A stretch of 64,000 nt of DNA. Origin: Crocinitomicaceae bacterium. Its GTDB lineage: Bacteria; Bacteroidota; Bacteroidia; Flavobacteriales_D; Crocinitomicaceae. The stretch spans positions 124,001 to 188,000 of the forward strand of contig JAURMI010000006.1 in NCBI GenBank assembly GCA_030830785.1, read 5' to 3'. Of the stretch, positions 34,834 to 43,530 are shown in pieces. The translations under genes and the position numbers were made by a program. Under the pieces are notes generated by a model. The model had not been told where the DNA came from and ran no database searches. It saw nothing but the letters and a program-made list of their open reading frames with translations. Each line of letters starts with the position of its first letter. The first letter of the stretch is position 1.

Positions 34834-35562
34834 ATGTTCTTCATAGCCCTTGTTGCTCCATTTATTGGTGCCCTTGCGACATTTTACACCGGATTTGGAT
34901 TAAATACCATCCTTGTTCCCATATTTATGATCTATTGGGATGCTCCGTTGGCTGTTATGATGGCTGGATTAGTACATTTGGCAAATAATCTTGTAAAAGT
35001 TTCTTTAACGGCAAAATCCATAGATTGGCATTTATTTAGGTATTTCGGAATTCCAGCAATACTATTTGCATTTATTGGTGCATTTTTACTTAAATCATTA
35101 AATGATGCAGCACAACTGCTAATGGCTCCTATATTTGGTGCAATTCTAATTTTATTTGCTGTATTGGAGTTTTTCAAATGGAGACTTCCCTTAAAAGCCA
35201 ATTGGTCCTTGGGTTTAGGAGGAGTATTGAGTGGTTTTTTTGGTGGTTTTTCTGGTCACCAAGGTGCATTAAGGTCCATGTTTTTGTCCAAACTTGAGCT
35301 CAACCCACTGGTATTTGTTGCTAGCACTGCAATCATATCTTTGCTCATTGATATTACGCGGATAGGTGTTTATTTTTCGGGGTCTTGGTTGAATGGGAAT
35401 TACTCTACTTTTTTTGTATTGGTGGGGGTGCCTGCTGCAATTACTGGAACTTTAATCGGACGAAAATATATTGAAAAAGTAAACCACAAAAATCTTTCTA
35501 AAATAGTTGGTTTTGCATTATTTTGCATGGGTGTATCGATGGTTTTTGGTTGGGTTAAATAA
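34834..35562 (+). CDS. TauE/SafE family sulfite/anion exporter
   Basis: Eight-TM-like hydrophobic profile; GALATFYTGFGLNTILVPIFMIYWDAPLAVMMAGLVHLANN; GGFSGHQGALRSMFL; start moved from 34606, which overlaps the divergent aldolase gene. Confidence 0.85.
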   Translation: MFFIALVAPFIGALATFYTGFGLNTILVPIFMIYWDAPLAVMMAGLVHLANNLVKVSLTAKSIDWHLFRYFGIPAILFAFIGAFLLKSLNDAAQLLMAPIFGAILILFAVLEFFKWRLPLKANWSLGLGGVLSGFFGGFSGHQGALRSMFLSKLELNPLVFVASTAIISLLIDITRIGVYFSGSWLNGNYSTFFVLVGVPAAITGTLIGRKYIEKVNHKNLSKIVGFALFCMGVSMVFGWVK

Positions 35563-36471
35563 TTAATTTTTCTCAGGAAAAAGTTGTTTTTTAACACCAT
35601 ATTCATCTATAAAGTATTCCTCAACCTTCGCGCCTTTATTGCTATATCTACAACTGTATTTTAATTTTCCATCATTATAAAAAGTCTGATGCAGATCTAT
35701 TGGCATATCCATATTAAAACTTTCAGTTTGCATTATTTGGCCAAGTTCATTGTAAGTAATAAAGGCTCCATTTTTTTTGCCATCTTTATAATTTTCTCTT
35801 CGGGCTAATTTTCCACTTTCAAAATAATAAGACCATGCGCCATGCTTTTTTCCTTTTTTAAATTCTAATAAACATTCCATTTGCCCATTGTGTCCAAAAG
35901 TAGTTTCAGCACCTTCAAGCAAGCCATTTTGATAAAAACACGTTTTTCTTAATTTTCCATCGGGAAAATAGAATCGTTGCGGACCATCAAAAATTCCGTT
36001 TTTGTAATGTTTGAACATTAAGGTATCGCCATTGGTGCTGAATCTTATTGATGCCCCATGATACTTTCCTTCTTGATAACCAATTTCAAAGTGGATGATG
36101 TTCAAAGAATCATAGTAAATGCGCGTAGGGCCTTGTTCTAGGCCTAAGGAGTAGGTTTGTATGGATTGAATACAGCCAGTTTTGTAATAGGATGTATCAG
36201 TTCCATCGCGTTTGCCATCTTTGAAGTTTAGTTTTTCCTCTATAATAAAACTTGGATAGCAACTCACACAAGAACCCGTGTAGGGTGTTGAATAATCCTT
36301 TCTCAATAAATATAGGTTTGTTAATTCGTCATAAGCTAAAAATTCATGACAATATTTTACATTTTGGTTCGGGCAAATCTTTCTTGATTGATCGCAAGGC
36401 GAGCTGTCTTGTGCGAACAAAATTTTTAAATGCTGGCAAATTATAAGCAGAAATAAAAATCTAATTTTCAT
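35563..36471 (-). CDS. Exported MORN-like / YwqK-type repeat protein
   Basis: Repeated DGKxxGxxxxYxxxG / YxNGxxxG units; signal peptide. Confidence 0.8.
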   Translation of the reverse strand: MKIRFLFLLIICQHLKILFAQDSSPCDQSRKICPNQNVKYCHEFLAYDELTNLYLLRKDYSTPYTGSCVSCYPSFIIEEKLNFKDGKRDGTDTSYYKTGCIQSIQTYSLGLEQGPTRIYYDSLNIIHFEIGYQEGKYHGASIRFSTNGDTLMFKHYKNGIFDGPQRFYFPDGKLRKTCFYQNGLLEGAETTFGHNGQMECLLEFKKGKKHGAWSYYFESGKLARRENYKDGKKNGAFITYNELGQIMQTESFNMDMPIDLHQTFYNDGKLKYSCRYSNKGAKVEEYFIDEYGVKKQLFPEKN

Positions 36472-36474
36472 AGA

Positions 36475-36876
36475 TTATTTTTTTTGTTTTGGTAGGGTTA
36501 ACAGGGCAAGTCGCATTAATTCGGGTATTTCGATACTTTTTTGAATTTTAGAATTGAATCCAACTAGGGTGCTCTTTCCTGTTGTTTTTAATTGCTCTGA
36601 AACATAAATTTCATAACTCAGTGTAAAGCTTTTATTGCCCAGGTGCTCTAAGTACATGTAAATAAGTGGCACATCATATAAATAAATAGGATGAAAGTAG
36701 TTTACTTCATTTTGAACTAAGACAACTCCATTTTCTATCCAATCCCAATCTTTATTGATTATTTGGTTAAAATAATGAATACGTGTCATTTCAAAATAAC
36801 TTAAATAAATGGCATTATTTACATGGCCAAGAATGTCGATATCTGTGAGTCTAACTTGAATATTAGCGGGTTTCAT
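36475..36876 (-). CDS. Acyl-CoA thioesterase (4HBT hotdog fold)
   Basis: IQVRLTDIDILGHVNNAIYLSYFEMTRIHYF. Confidence 0.9.
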   Translation of the reverse strand: MKPANIQVRLTDIDILGHVNNAIYLSYFEMTRIHYFNQIINKDWDWIENGVVLVQNEVNYFHPIYLYDVPLIYMYLEHLGNKSFTLSYEIYVSEQLKTTGKSTLVGFNSKIQKSIEIPELMRLALLTLPKQKK

Positions 36877-38751
36877 TTAATCTAGTTTTTGGAACATTGA
36901 GTTATTGGAAATGTACTCAGGTACAATTTGTTTCATGAGTTTCACGCTTTGCTCATTTTGTTGATTTTCTGCTAAGCACAGCAATTCAGTGATAAGTTTA
37001 ATATGATTCTTATTTTCTGGTCTTGTCTTAGCTATAAGAATTTGAGGGTGATAAGTTGGCATGCAATTTTCGGCATTGGCTAAAACTTCTTCATATAGTT
37101 TTTCACCAGGTCTAAGTCCTGTAATTTGAATATCGATATCCTTGTATGGTTGGAGTCCTGAAAGTTGTATCATTTTTTCGGCCAAATCAATAATTTTAAC
37201 AGGATCACCCATTTCAAAAACAAAAATCTCTCCGCCACTTCCCATTGTTGCTGCCTCTAATACCAATTGACAAGCTTCGGCAATTGTCATAAAAAATCGA
37301 GTTATTCGCTCATCTGTAACCGTAACAGGGCCGCCACTGGCTATTTGCTTTTCAAATAATGGAATAACTGAACCGTTAGAGCCCAAAACATTGCCAAATC
37401 TCGTGGTTATGAAAGCCGTTTTTGACTCCTTGTCTAAAAGGCTAACTAGCATCTCAGCTATGCGTTTAGAGGCCCCCATTACATTGGTAGGATTAACGGC
37501 TTTATCTGTTGAAATCATAATAAATTGCTCAACCAAATAGTCCGATGATAATTCGGCAATTGTTTGGGTCCCTGCTACATTATTTCGAATTGCTTCCGAT
37601 GGATTGGCCTCCATGAGTGGTACGTGCTTATATGCAGCAGCATGAAATACTATTTGGGGGTGGAAAGTTTCAAAAAGATTGGACATTCTCGGTTTATCGC
37701 AGATATCTCCAATAACATATGAAATTTGAGCTTCTGGATATTTATTTTTTAGATGTTGTTCTAGTTCGTATAATGCTGATTCGGCTTGATCTAATAAAAT
37801 GAGGTGTTTAAATTTTTGGTGCATCAAAGCATTGGCAAGACCACTACCAATACTTCCTGCTGCACCTGTTATGAGCACAGTTCGCTCATGAAAATGAGCT
37901 GATAATTTGGGATTTTGAAGCTCAATGACTGGTCGCCCTAGTAAACTATTGATATCAATGCTCTTAAGTTCTGTAACTTCAAAACTACCGTTTACCCAAG
38001 TTCGTGCTTCAGGAACGCGTTTAATTTGCAAACCAAGATCTAGGGAGATTTCTGCTAAATGTTGCAGTTTAGACCTCTGAATTTGCTGCACAGCAATAAC
38101 CAAAGTGCGCACCTGTTTTTTTTCAATAATTGATTTAAATGAATCCAATGAATAGACAGCCAATCCTTCAATTCTCATGCCATGTAAGGCCGGATTGTCA
38201 TCAATGAAACCAACCACATGTTGCAAGCTGGCACTGTCTTGGTCTAATAATCGTTTGGTAAGTTGCCCTGCAACGCCTGCTCCAAAAATTAGAATGGGCT
38301 CTTCACGTCCTTTATCGCGGGTAGTTTCCAAATATAAAAGTTTGATAATAAATCGTCCCGAAATAACAAGTGCTGTACTTAAGACAAACTCCATTACAAG
38401 AACGGAGTTAGGGAAAAGATAAAAGCCATCAAGATTGTGGTAGCGTATTAAACTTCCTAAAATAAAAGTCAAACTACAAACCAATTCAGCAATAAAAATT
38501 CTTCTAAAATCTGCAGATGAACTGAAACGGACTATTCCGTTATGGATTTTAAAAAAAGCAAAAACAAGAAGTTTTACGAGAATAAAAAACCAGATTGAAC
38601 CTACAAGAATGTCCCATTCTGTTTTTATTAAAGAAAAATCCGCTTTGAGATCAAAGCGGATTAAATATGCAAATAAAAGTGCGAACAAATGAATGACGAG
38701 GTCTAATACGACTATCACCCATCTCGGTGTATTTTTCTTCAGTATGAGCAC
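36877..38751 (-). CDS. Membrane-bound nucleoside-diphosphate-sugar dehydratase/epimerase (FlaA1/CapD/WbpM type)
   Basis: TM N-term, CoA-binding-like PILIFGAGVAGQLTKRLL, VLITGAAGSIGSGLANAL, HAAAYKHVPLMEANP, ISTDKAVNPTNVMGASKR. Start GTG 38751 proposed; ORF-track TTG 38766 precedes a -7 box. Confidence 0.93.
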   Translation of the reverse strand: MLILKKNTPRWVIVVLDLVIHLFALLFAYLIRFDLKADFSLIKTEWDILVGSIWFFILVKLLVFAFFKIHNGIVRFSSSADFRRIFIAELVCSLTFILGSLIRYHNLDGFYLFPNSVLVMEFVLSTALVISGRFIIKLLYLETTRDKGREEPILIFGAGVAGQLTKRLLDQDSASLQHVVGFIDDNPALHGMRIEGLAVYSLDSFKSIIEKKQVRTLVIAVQQIQRSKLQHLAEISLDLGLQIKRVPEARTWVNGSFEVTELKSIDINSLLGRPVIELQNPKLSAHFHERTVLITGAAGSIGSGLANALMHQKFKHLILLDQAESALYELEQHLKNKYPEAQISYVIGDICDKPRMSNLFETFHPQIVFHAAAYKHVPLMEANPSEAIRNNVAGTQTIAELSSDYLVEQFIMISTDKAVNPTNVMGASKRIAEMLVSLLDKESKTAFITTRFGNVLGSNGSVIPLFEKQIASGGPVTVTDERITRFFMTIAEACQLVLEAATMGSGGEIFVFEMGDPVKIIDLAEKMIQLSGLQPYKDIDIQITGLRPGEKLYEEVLANAENCMPTYHPQILIAKTRPENKNHIKLITELLCLAENQQNEQSVKLMKQIVPEYISNNSMFQKLD

Positions 38752-38754
38752 AGA

Positions 38755-38762
38755 CAAAGATA
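38755..38762 (-). promoter_or_regulatory. -7 element TATCTTTG
   Basis: Exact TAnnTTTG, 3 nt before GTG 38751. Confidence 0.4.
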
Positions 38763-38771
38763 GCAAAAAAG

Positions 38772-41021
38772 CTACTCTCTAACCAGGTGTATCAAACCTT
38801 GTTTTTCTATTTTATCACCCGCATTGGTTATCGTGCGTGCAACATAAAAGTACACGCCTTCATCCATTGGATGACCTTTCTCATCGGTACCATCCCATTG
38901 GAATGCAGGATTTTCAAAAACTCGAATGGTATTTCCCCATCGATTGACGATGATACACTCAAAGGTGCTCAGTCCGCCATAAAACAACATCTGAAAGTAA
39001 TCGTTATCGCCATCGCCATTCGGCGTAAAAACGTTAGGCAATTCAATATCACAGAAGTAAAAATCTACACTAGCCGTATCAATCGATACGCCGCACATAT
39101 TTGAAGCTTCAATAAGATAATCGCCAGGTTCAGTAACGTTTATTGTTGGCGTTGTTGCTCCGGTACTCCAAAGATAGCTCACATTTTGCGGCTGCTGAAT
39201 TGCTGCTAAGTTTGCAACTTCTCCAATACAGAGTGTTGTATCAATTATAGAAGTGTATGGATCGGCCACAAAAGTGAGGCTAAAGGTTTGATTAAAATTA
39301 CATACTGTATCTTGTAGATTAATCAAATAAATCCCAGCTGTATCCGCAGTTATAAGTGGATTTTGAACATTTGGGTCACTAAAAAGTATATTGGCGGTAT
39401 TGGCAGTCCAATTTGTCCCGGTATATGAAACAACTCCAAATACTTGTAGGTCCAGATTACAAAGAACTGTATCTGTCATGGGTGAAACTGGTGCAGGAAT
39501 GCTATCTACAGTTACCAAAAGGCTGTCAGCACATCCAATTTGGTCTATTACCGTAACCCAATATGCACCAGACTGTAGGTTGTTGAACTGTCCAATAGGA
39601 TCTGTGCCAACGAGCGTTGCTCCTTGATGTAGCACAAAAACATAAGGGTCTACACCAAGTGTTGCACTCGTGGAGATAGTGCCATCCTCAAGGCTACAGA
39701 ATTCCAATGTTGTTGTAGTTTGCCCCAGTACTGGATTTGTAGAAGGATAAATGATGGCTTCCGTAGTATCATAACAACCGTTGTTATCTTGAACATATAC
39801 TTGATATGTACCTGGAATTAAATTATTAATTACCGCATTTGCAGAGAATGTGGATCCTCCATTTACGCTGTATTGATAGGGCAGAGTACCGCCAGTTACG
39901 CTTAAATCTATAATGCCATTGTCCAGGCCACATGTTGTAGTTGTCACCGTCATGTTGGCAATATCCACAGAATCTACACCTGTTAAGACAGCCTGCATGG
40001 TATCGGAGCAATTATTTTGATCTACTAGAATTATCGTATAATTATTAATGCCTAAATCGAGGAAAGTGCCGCTATTTTGAAAATTCTGACCATTGTCAAT
40101 ACTATAGGTATATCCTCCGGCACCACCTATTGAGCTGGCTACCAAACTCCCATTGTTACTACCGCACGTTGGGTTGTTCTCTAAAATATTATCAATTTGC
40201 GGATAAGAAATAGTAAGTGTAATGGTGTCATAGCAAATATTGGTGCTATCTGTCATCATTACCACATAGCTTGTAGTTCCTGTGGGGTAAACGGGTGTAG
40301 GGTTGTCCCCAATGTATACACCTGTTGGATAGGAATAATTATCGTGAAGCCAAGTGATAGTATAATTTGGAATAGCAGCATCAACAGTAATGTTGTCTAG
40401 ACCCCAATGGTCAAATCCTGCACCTGAAACGGCAAGCTGTGTCCATCTAAATTTTGTCGTTGCTGTCTGAGCAGCAAGTGGAATAGTTTCACAATAATTG
40501 TTCCAGGAGGTCATGTATGAATCATAACCGCCATTTGGGCTCCAATAATTTATCGTTACCCATGTTGCACCATTATCTATTGAATATTGAAGATAAACCC
40601 CTTCGCTCGCCAAATCTGGCCCTTCACATGGGGAGGCTTGTGCTTGGATTGCATAGCGCATTTCAAAACAAATACTTCCTCCAGAAGCAACGTCTAGTGG
40701 CATCGTTGCCATTTCACGAGGCGCCACCGATTGGTCTCCCATCCACATGAAATCTGACCCATCCAAAGAGGGTACACCACAAGTATTATTGGCAATGGTT
40801 ACAACCTGAGAGAAATCCCACCCGATGGGTACCCCGTTATTGAAATCTTCACCAAAAGCCAAAATACTTGTTCCGGTTCCATTAACACTTAAAATGGTGG
40901 AGCCATTACATGGAACAACAGTATCTTGGGCGATTGCTTGAACGGTACATTGCGCGAAGGAAACTTGATTTCTAAAACCAAGCATGATCAAAAAGATCAA
41001 TAAAAAGGCATGTTTTTTCAT
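38772..41021 (-). CDS. Large secreted protein: Reelin-like domain, SprB-like repeats, T9SS type B (gliding-motility CHU-type) C-terminal domain
   Basis: GSICFEMRYAIQAQASPCEGPDLASEGVYLQYSIDNGATWVTINYW; three PTCGxxNGS...YTYSxDNGxxFxxSG...Y.V.VxDxxGC units; C-term LPNVFTPNGDGDNDYFQ...IVNRWGNTIRVFENPAFQWDGTDEKGHPMDEGVYFY. Confidence 0.9.
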   Translation of the reverse strand: MKKHAFLLIFLIMLGFRNQVSFAQCTVQAIAQDTVVPCNGSTILSVNGTGTSILAFGEDFNNGVPIGWDFSQVVTIANNTCGVPSLDGSDFMWMGDQSVAPREMATMPLDVASGGSICFEMRYAIQAQASPCEGPDLASEGVYLQYSIDNGATWVTINYWSPNGGYDSYMTSWNNYCETIPLAAQTATTKFRWTQLAVSGAGFDHWGLDNITVDAAIPNYTITWLHDNYSYPTGVYIGDNPTPVYPTGTTSYVVMMTDSTNICYDTITLTISYPQIDNILENNPTCGSNNGSLVASSIGGAGGYTYSIDNGQNFQNSGTFLDLGINNYTIILVDQNNCSDTMQAVLTGVDSVDIANMTVTTTTCGLDNGIIDLSVTGGTLPYQYSVNGGSTFSANAVINNLIPGTYQVYVQDNNGCYDTTEAIIYPSTNPVLGQTTTTLEFCSLEDGTISTSATLGVDPYVFVLHQGATLVGTDPIGQFNNLQSGAYWVTVIDQIGCADSLLVTVDSIPAPVSPMTDTVLCNLDLQVFGVVSYTGTNWTANTANILFSDPNVQNPLITADTAGIYLINLQDTVCNFNQTFSLTFVADPYTSIIDTTLCIGEVANLAAIQQPQNVSYLWSTGATTPTINVTEPGDYLIEASNMCGVSIDTASVDFYFCDIELPNVFTPNGDGDNDYFQMLFYGGLSTFECIIVNRWGNTIRVFENPAFQWDGTDEKGHPMDEGVYFYVARTITNAGDKIEKQGLIHLVRE

Positions 41022-41047
41022 AACCTGTGTAGTAGATTGAACAACTA

Positions 41048-41449
41048 TTACTCTACAATAACGTTGCGAATTTGATAATCAGTAAGTTGGGTTGTAGCAA
41101 GATGGGCTGGCATGTGATCAAAGATGGTTAGGCCCAAATAATTGCGATCAAGACAAATACCTTGAAGTGTTTCTTGTGGCTGAAGCAATTGAGTGTATCT
41201 GTACTCATCGTGGCCACAAGTTGCGCAATTGCCGTCGTAATGTAATTCAAAACTATAGCTAATGGTCTTCACCTCGTTTGTTGTATTTGTAATTGTAAGT
41301 GCAATGAGGTCGGCCACATATCCTTGAGCCGGCACGTCGCAATGCAATGGGGCGGTCGAGATTTTTACGCCTGCTTGGTCAATAGATTTTTGAGCAAAAA
41401 TAGACTGGCTCACAAGGAGCACCCCAAAAAATGTAGTTAGTAGTTTCAT
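41048..41449 (-). CDS. Exported hypothetical protein
   Basis: Signal peptide MKLLTTFFGVLLVSQSIFAQ; CATC motif; no recognised family. Confidence 0.6.
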   Translation of the reverse strand: MKLLTTFFGVLLVSQSIFAQKSIDQAGVKISTAPLHCDVPAQGYVADLIALTITNTTNEVKTISYSFELHYDGNCATCGHDEYRYTQLLQPQETLQGICLDRNYLGLTIFDHMPAHLATTQLTDYQIRNVIVE

Positions 41450-41531
41450 ATAGAAAGATTAGTTTTGTAAAGACGCAATTTAATTTTAAAGGGTTGCATC
41501 TAATTGTAAAAATAAGTCAAAATACCGAAAA

Positions 41532-41984
41532 TTGAAAGAAATTGAACGCAAGTTTTTAGTAGAATCTAATGAGTGGAGGCTGCTTAAATGTACTGGTCAT
41601 TCTCATATAAAACAAGCATATATTCAGAAGTCTGAGGCACAATCTATTCGTGTTCGAATTATCGATAGCTTGGCAATACTCACGATAAAAATTGGTAAAG
41701 GCCTTATAAGAGACGAATATGAATATGAAATCCCTCAATTGGAAGCTCTTGAAATTATAGAGAAAGCTGGTTTAACCGTATTACAGAAAACCAGGTACTA
41801 TGTTGAAAATGGTTCAGATTGTTGGGAAATTGATGTTTTTGAAGGTAAACTCGCAGGTTTGTGTATTGCGGAAATCGAACTCAATGACGAAAATCAAAAA
41901 TTTGAATTACCGAGTTGGCTAGCAAAAGAAGTAACTTCTGAAGCAGCTTATCTTAATGCAAATTTAATTGATCGATTGCTTTAG
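41532..41984 (+). CDS. CYTH-domain protein (TTG start)
   Basis: EIERKFLVESNEWRLL (ExExK motif), IRVRIIDSLAILTIK. Confidence 0.92.
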   Translation: MKEIERKFLVESNEWRLLKCTGHSHIKQAYIQKSEAQSIRVRIIDSLAILTIKIGKGLIRDEYEYEIPQLEALEIIEKAGLTVLQKTRYYVENGSDCWEIDVFEGKLAGLCIAEIELNDENQKFELPSWLAKEVTSEAAYLNANLIDRLL

Positions 41985-42310
41985 TTGATTGCCTCTTTTG
42001 TTATTGGTAAATCGATTAAGTCTATACAAGTGCAACCCAACTGACAGTCAAACCACTCCGCAATTGAGTTTAGGTTGAATTCTTTAGGCCAATTAGAGGG
42101 CAGAACTCCAAGAGAATTAAATTCATTGAAGGCAATATAATTCGCATACTTTTTAATGAGTATTTCATCGTCCCAAAAGTCCTCTTCTATCAAATAAATT
42201 GTGGCCTCAGCATTTTGAGAAAAAATTAGATTTTTATCGTATTGATGTGCCCACTGGATAAATAAATTTGAGGGTTTAACGCTTATAAATCCTCTATTAA
42301 TTAAGTTCAT
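41981..42310 (-). CDS. Hypothetical protein (109 aa)
   Basis: Compact overlaps with both neighbours (stop/stop and ATGA-type), plausible coding composition. Confidence 0.5.
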   Translation of the reverse strand: MNLINRGFISVKPSNLFIQWAHQYDKNLIFSQNAEATIYLIEEDFWDDEILIKKYANYIAFNEFNSLGVLPSNWPKEFNLNSIAEWFDCQLGCTCIDLIDLPITKEAIN

Positions 42311-42942
42311 AAACTCTTGATTTTCCCGTTGTTATAGTTAAGCCAATTGGTTTTTTGCCTTGGTTTCATTGCTAAAATGTAATCCAAGCGACTAATGTTT
42401 TGATTGCCGCAATACCATTTAATCCATTTTAAATTTTCAATTGCTTGGGGTGCCATGATATATATTATCTGCTTGTTTGAAATTAAAAATAATCCGTGGC
42501 TTTCGTGTGAAACATCGCCAGTATTTAGGGCAATACTCGATCTGTTCTTTCCGGCTTGATCGAGCCAATTATAAAAAGCTTCATAACAAGATGCAGAATC
42601 TTTAAAGTCCCAACGCTGATAATGAAATTCGTTTTGGTTGGTATCTTTTAAGAAATAACGGTTATTCTTAAGACTAAAGCGATCTAAAAATTGATTTTTT
42701 GTCAGCGTATCTGCCTCAATTTTTGTAATCTTTAAATTAGATGAATCATTTGCGTAAAATTTGTATAAATAGTTTAGCGTGTCTGAATGATTTATGGGGG
42801 CTATTTCCTTAAACTTGTTTTGTGCTTTTGGTCTGATGTCATCTAGATCAATTTTAGTTCCAGTCTCCTTTTCTTGGCAGCCGAAAAGAAAAAGTACATG
42901 AATTATGGTAATATAGCCGAGTACTTTTAACAGTGAACGCAT
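42307..42942 (-). CDS. Hypothetical lipoprotein
   Basis: Lipobox FLFGCQEKE; coupled to 41981 ORF. Confidence 0.65.
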   Translation of the reverse strand: MRSLLKVLGYITIIHVLFLFGCQEKETGTKIDLDDIRPKAQNKFKEIAPINHSDTLNYLYKFYANDSSNLKITKIEADTLTKNQFLDRFSLKNNRYFLKDTNQNEFHYQRWDFKDSASCYEAFYNWLDQAGKNRSSIALNTGDVSHESHGLFLISNKQIIYIMAPQAIENLKWIKWYCGNQNISRLDYILAMKPRQKTNWLNYNNGKIKSL

Positions 42943-42952
42943 CTTTTTTGAT

Positions 42953-42970
42953 TATTTTTGAACAAATTTA
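42953..42970. promoter_or_regulatory. Divergent promoter pair: TATTTTTG (+, 42953-42960) and TAAATTTG (-, 42970-42963)
   Basis: Two exact TAnnTTTG boxes on opposite strands in the 34-nt divergent intergenic region. Confidence 0.5.
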
Positions 42971-42976
42971 AAAAAC

Positions 42977-43525
42977 ATGAAAAAATTCGCAATTTTTCTT
43001 TTGCTCGCGACAGTATTTGCATCATGTGGTACAAAAATACCTTATACAACAGCTATTCGCGATGAGTTTATACTTGATTCAGAAGAAAAACTTCGTCAAG
43101 TACAATTTTATACCTCTCACACTATAATACTCAATCAGGTCAGTAAGCAGTCTAGTGAGCTTACCACGCAAAATGGGGCCTTGGTTTCCAGTTCCAATTC
43201 TCAGTCAGAGTCTGTAGTTATACCTGCTGGTACGCGTTGTATTTTTGAGAGTTTTGGAGATGCAGGCGAAATTAACGTGCGTTTTGAAACTGGTGATATG
43301 CGCTTTATACCTTTTATTACAAAGTCAGATAATGCCAGCGTGAGGCGTTTTTATCTCGATGCAGATTGGTCTGCGGCGGGGGGTGCGCGTTTGAATTATG
43401 GCGGCAATGAATACAAAGTTGATCTTACACGTGGCGCACCTCGTGCTGCACACTTGTTAATTGTTAGAAAAAAATTAGAGCGCACCAAACGAAAAGAGCG
43501 TGTTGTAAGAGGTCTTAAAGTCTAA
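42977..43525 (+). CDS. Hypothetical lipoprotein
   Basis: Lipobox VFASCGTK; unrecognised family. Confidence 0.65.
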   Translation: MKKFAIFLLLATVFASCGTKIPYTTAIRDEFILDSEEKLRQVQFYTSHTIILNQVSKQSSELTTQNGALVSSSNSQSESVVIPAGTRCIFESFGDAGEINVRFETGDMRFIPFITKSDNASVRRFYLDADWSAAGGARLNYGGNEYKVDLTRGAPRAAHLLIVRKKLERTKRKERVVRGLKV

Positions 43526-43530
43526 TTTTT

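Noticed and set aside
35563-36471. Toxin-antitoxin 'YwqK antitoxin' interpretation
   Set aside because: MORN-like repeats carry this label in databases, but there is no adjacent toxin and the protein has a signal peptide.
38787-39104. 105-aa plus-strand ORF
   Set aside because: Antisense to the T9SS type B C-terminal domain.
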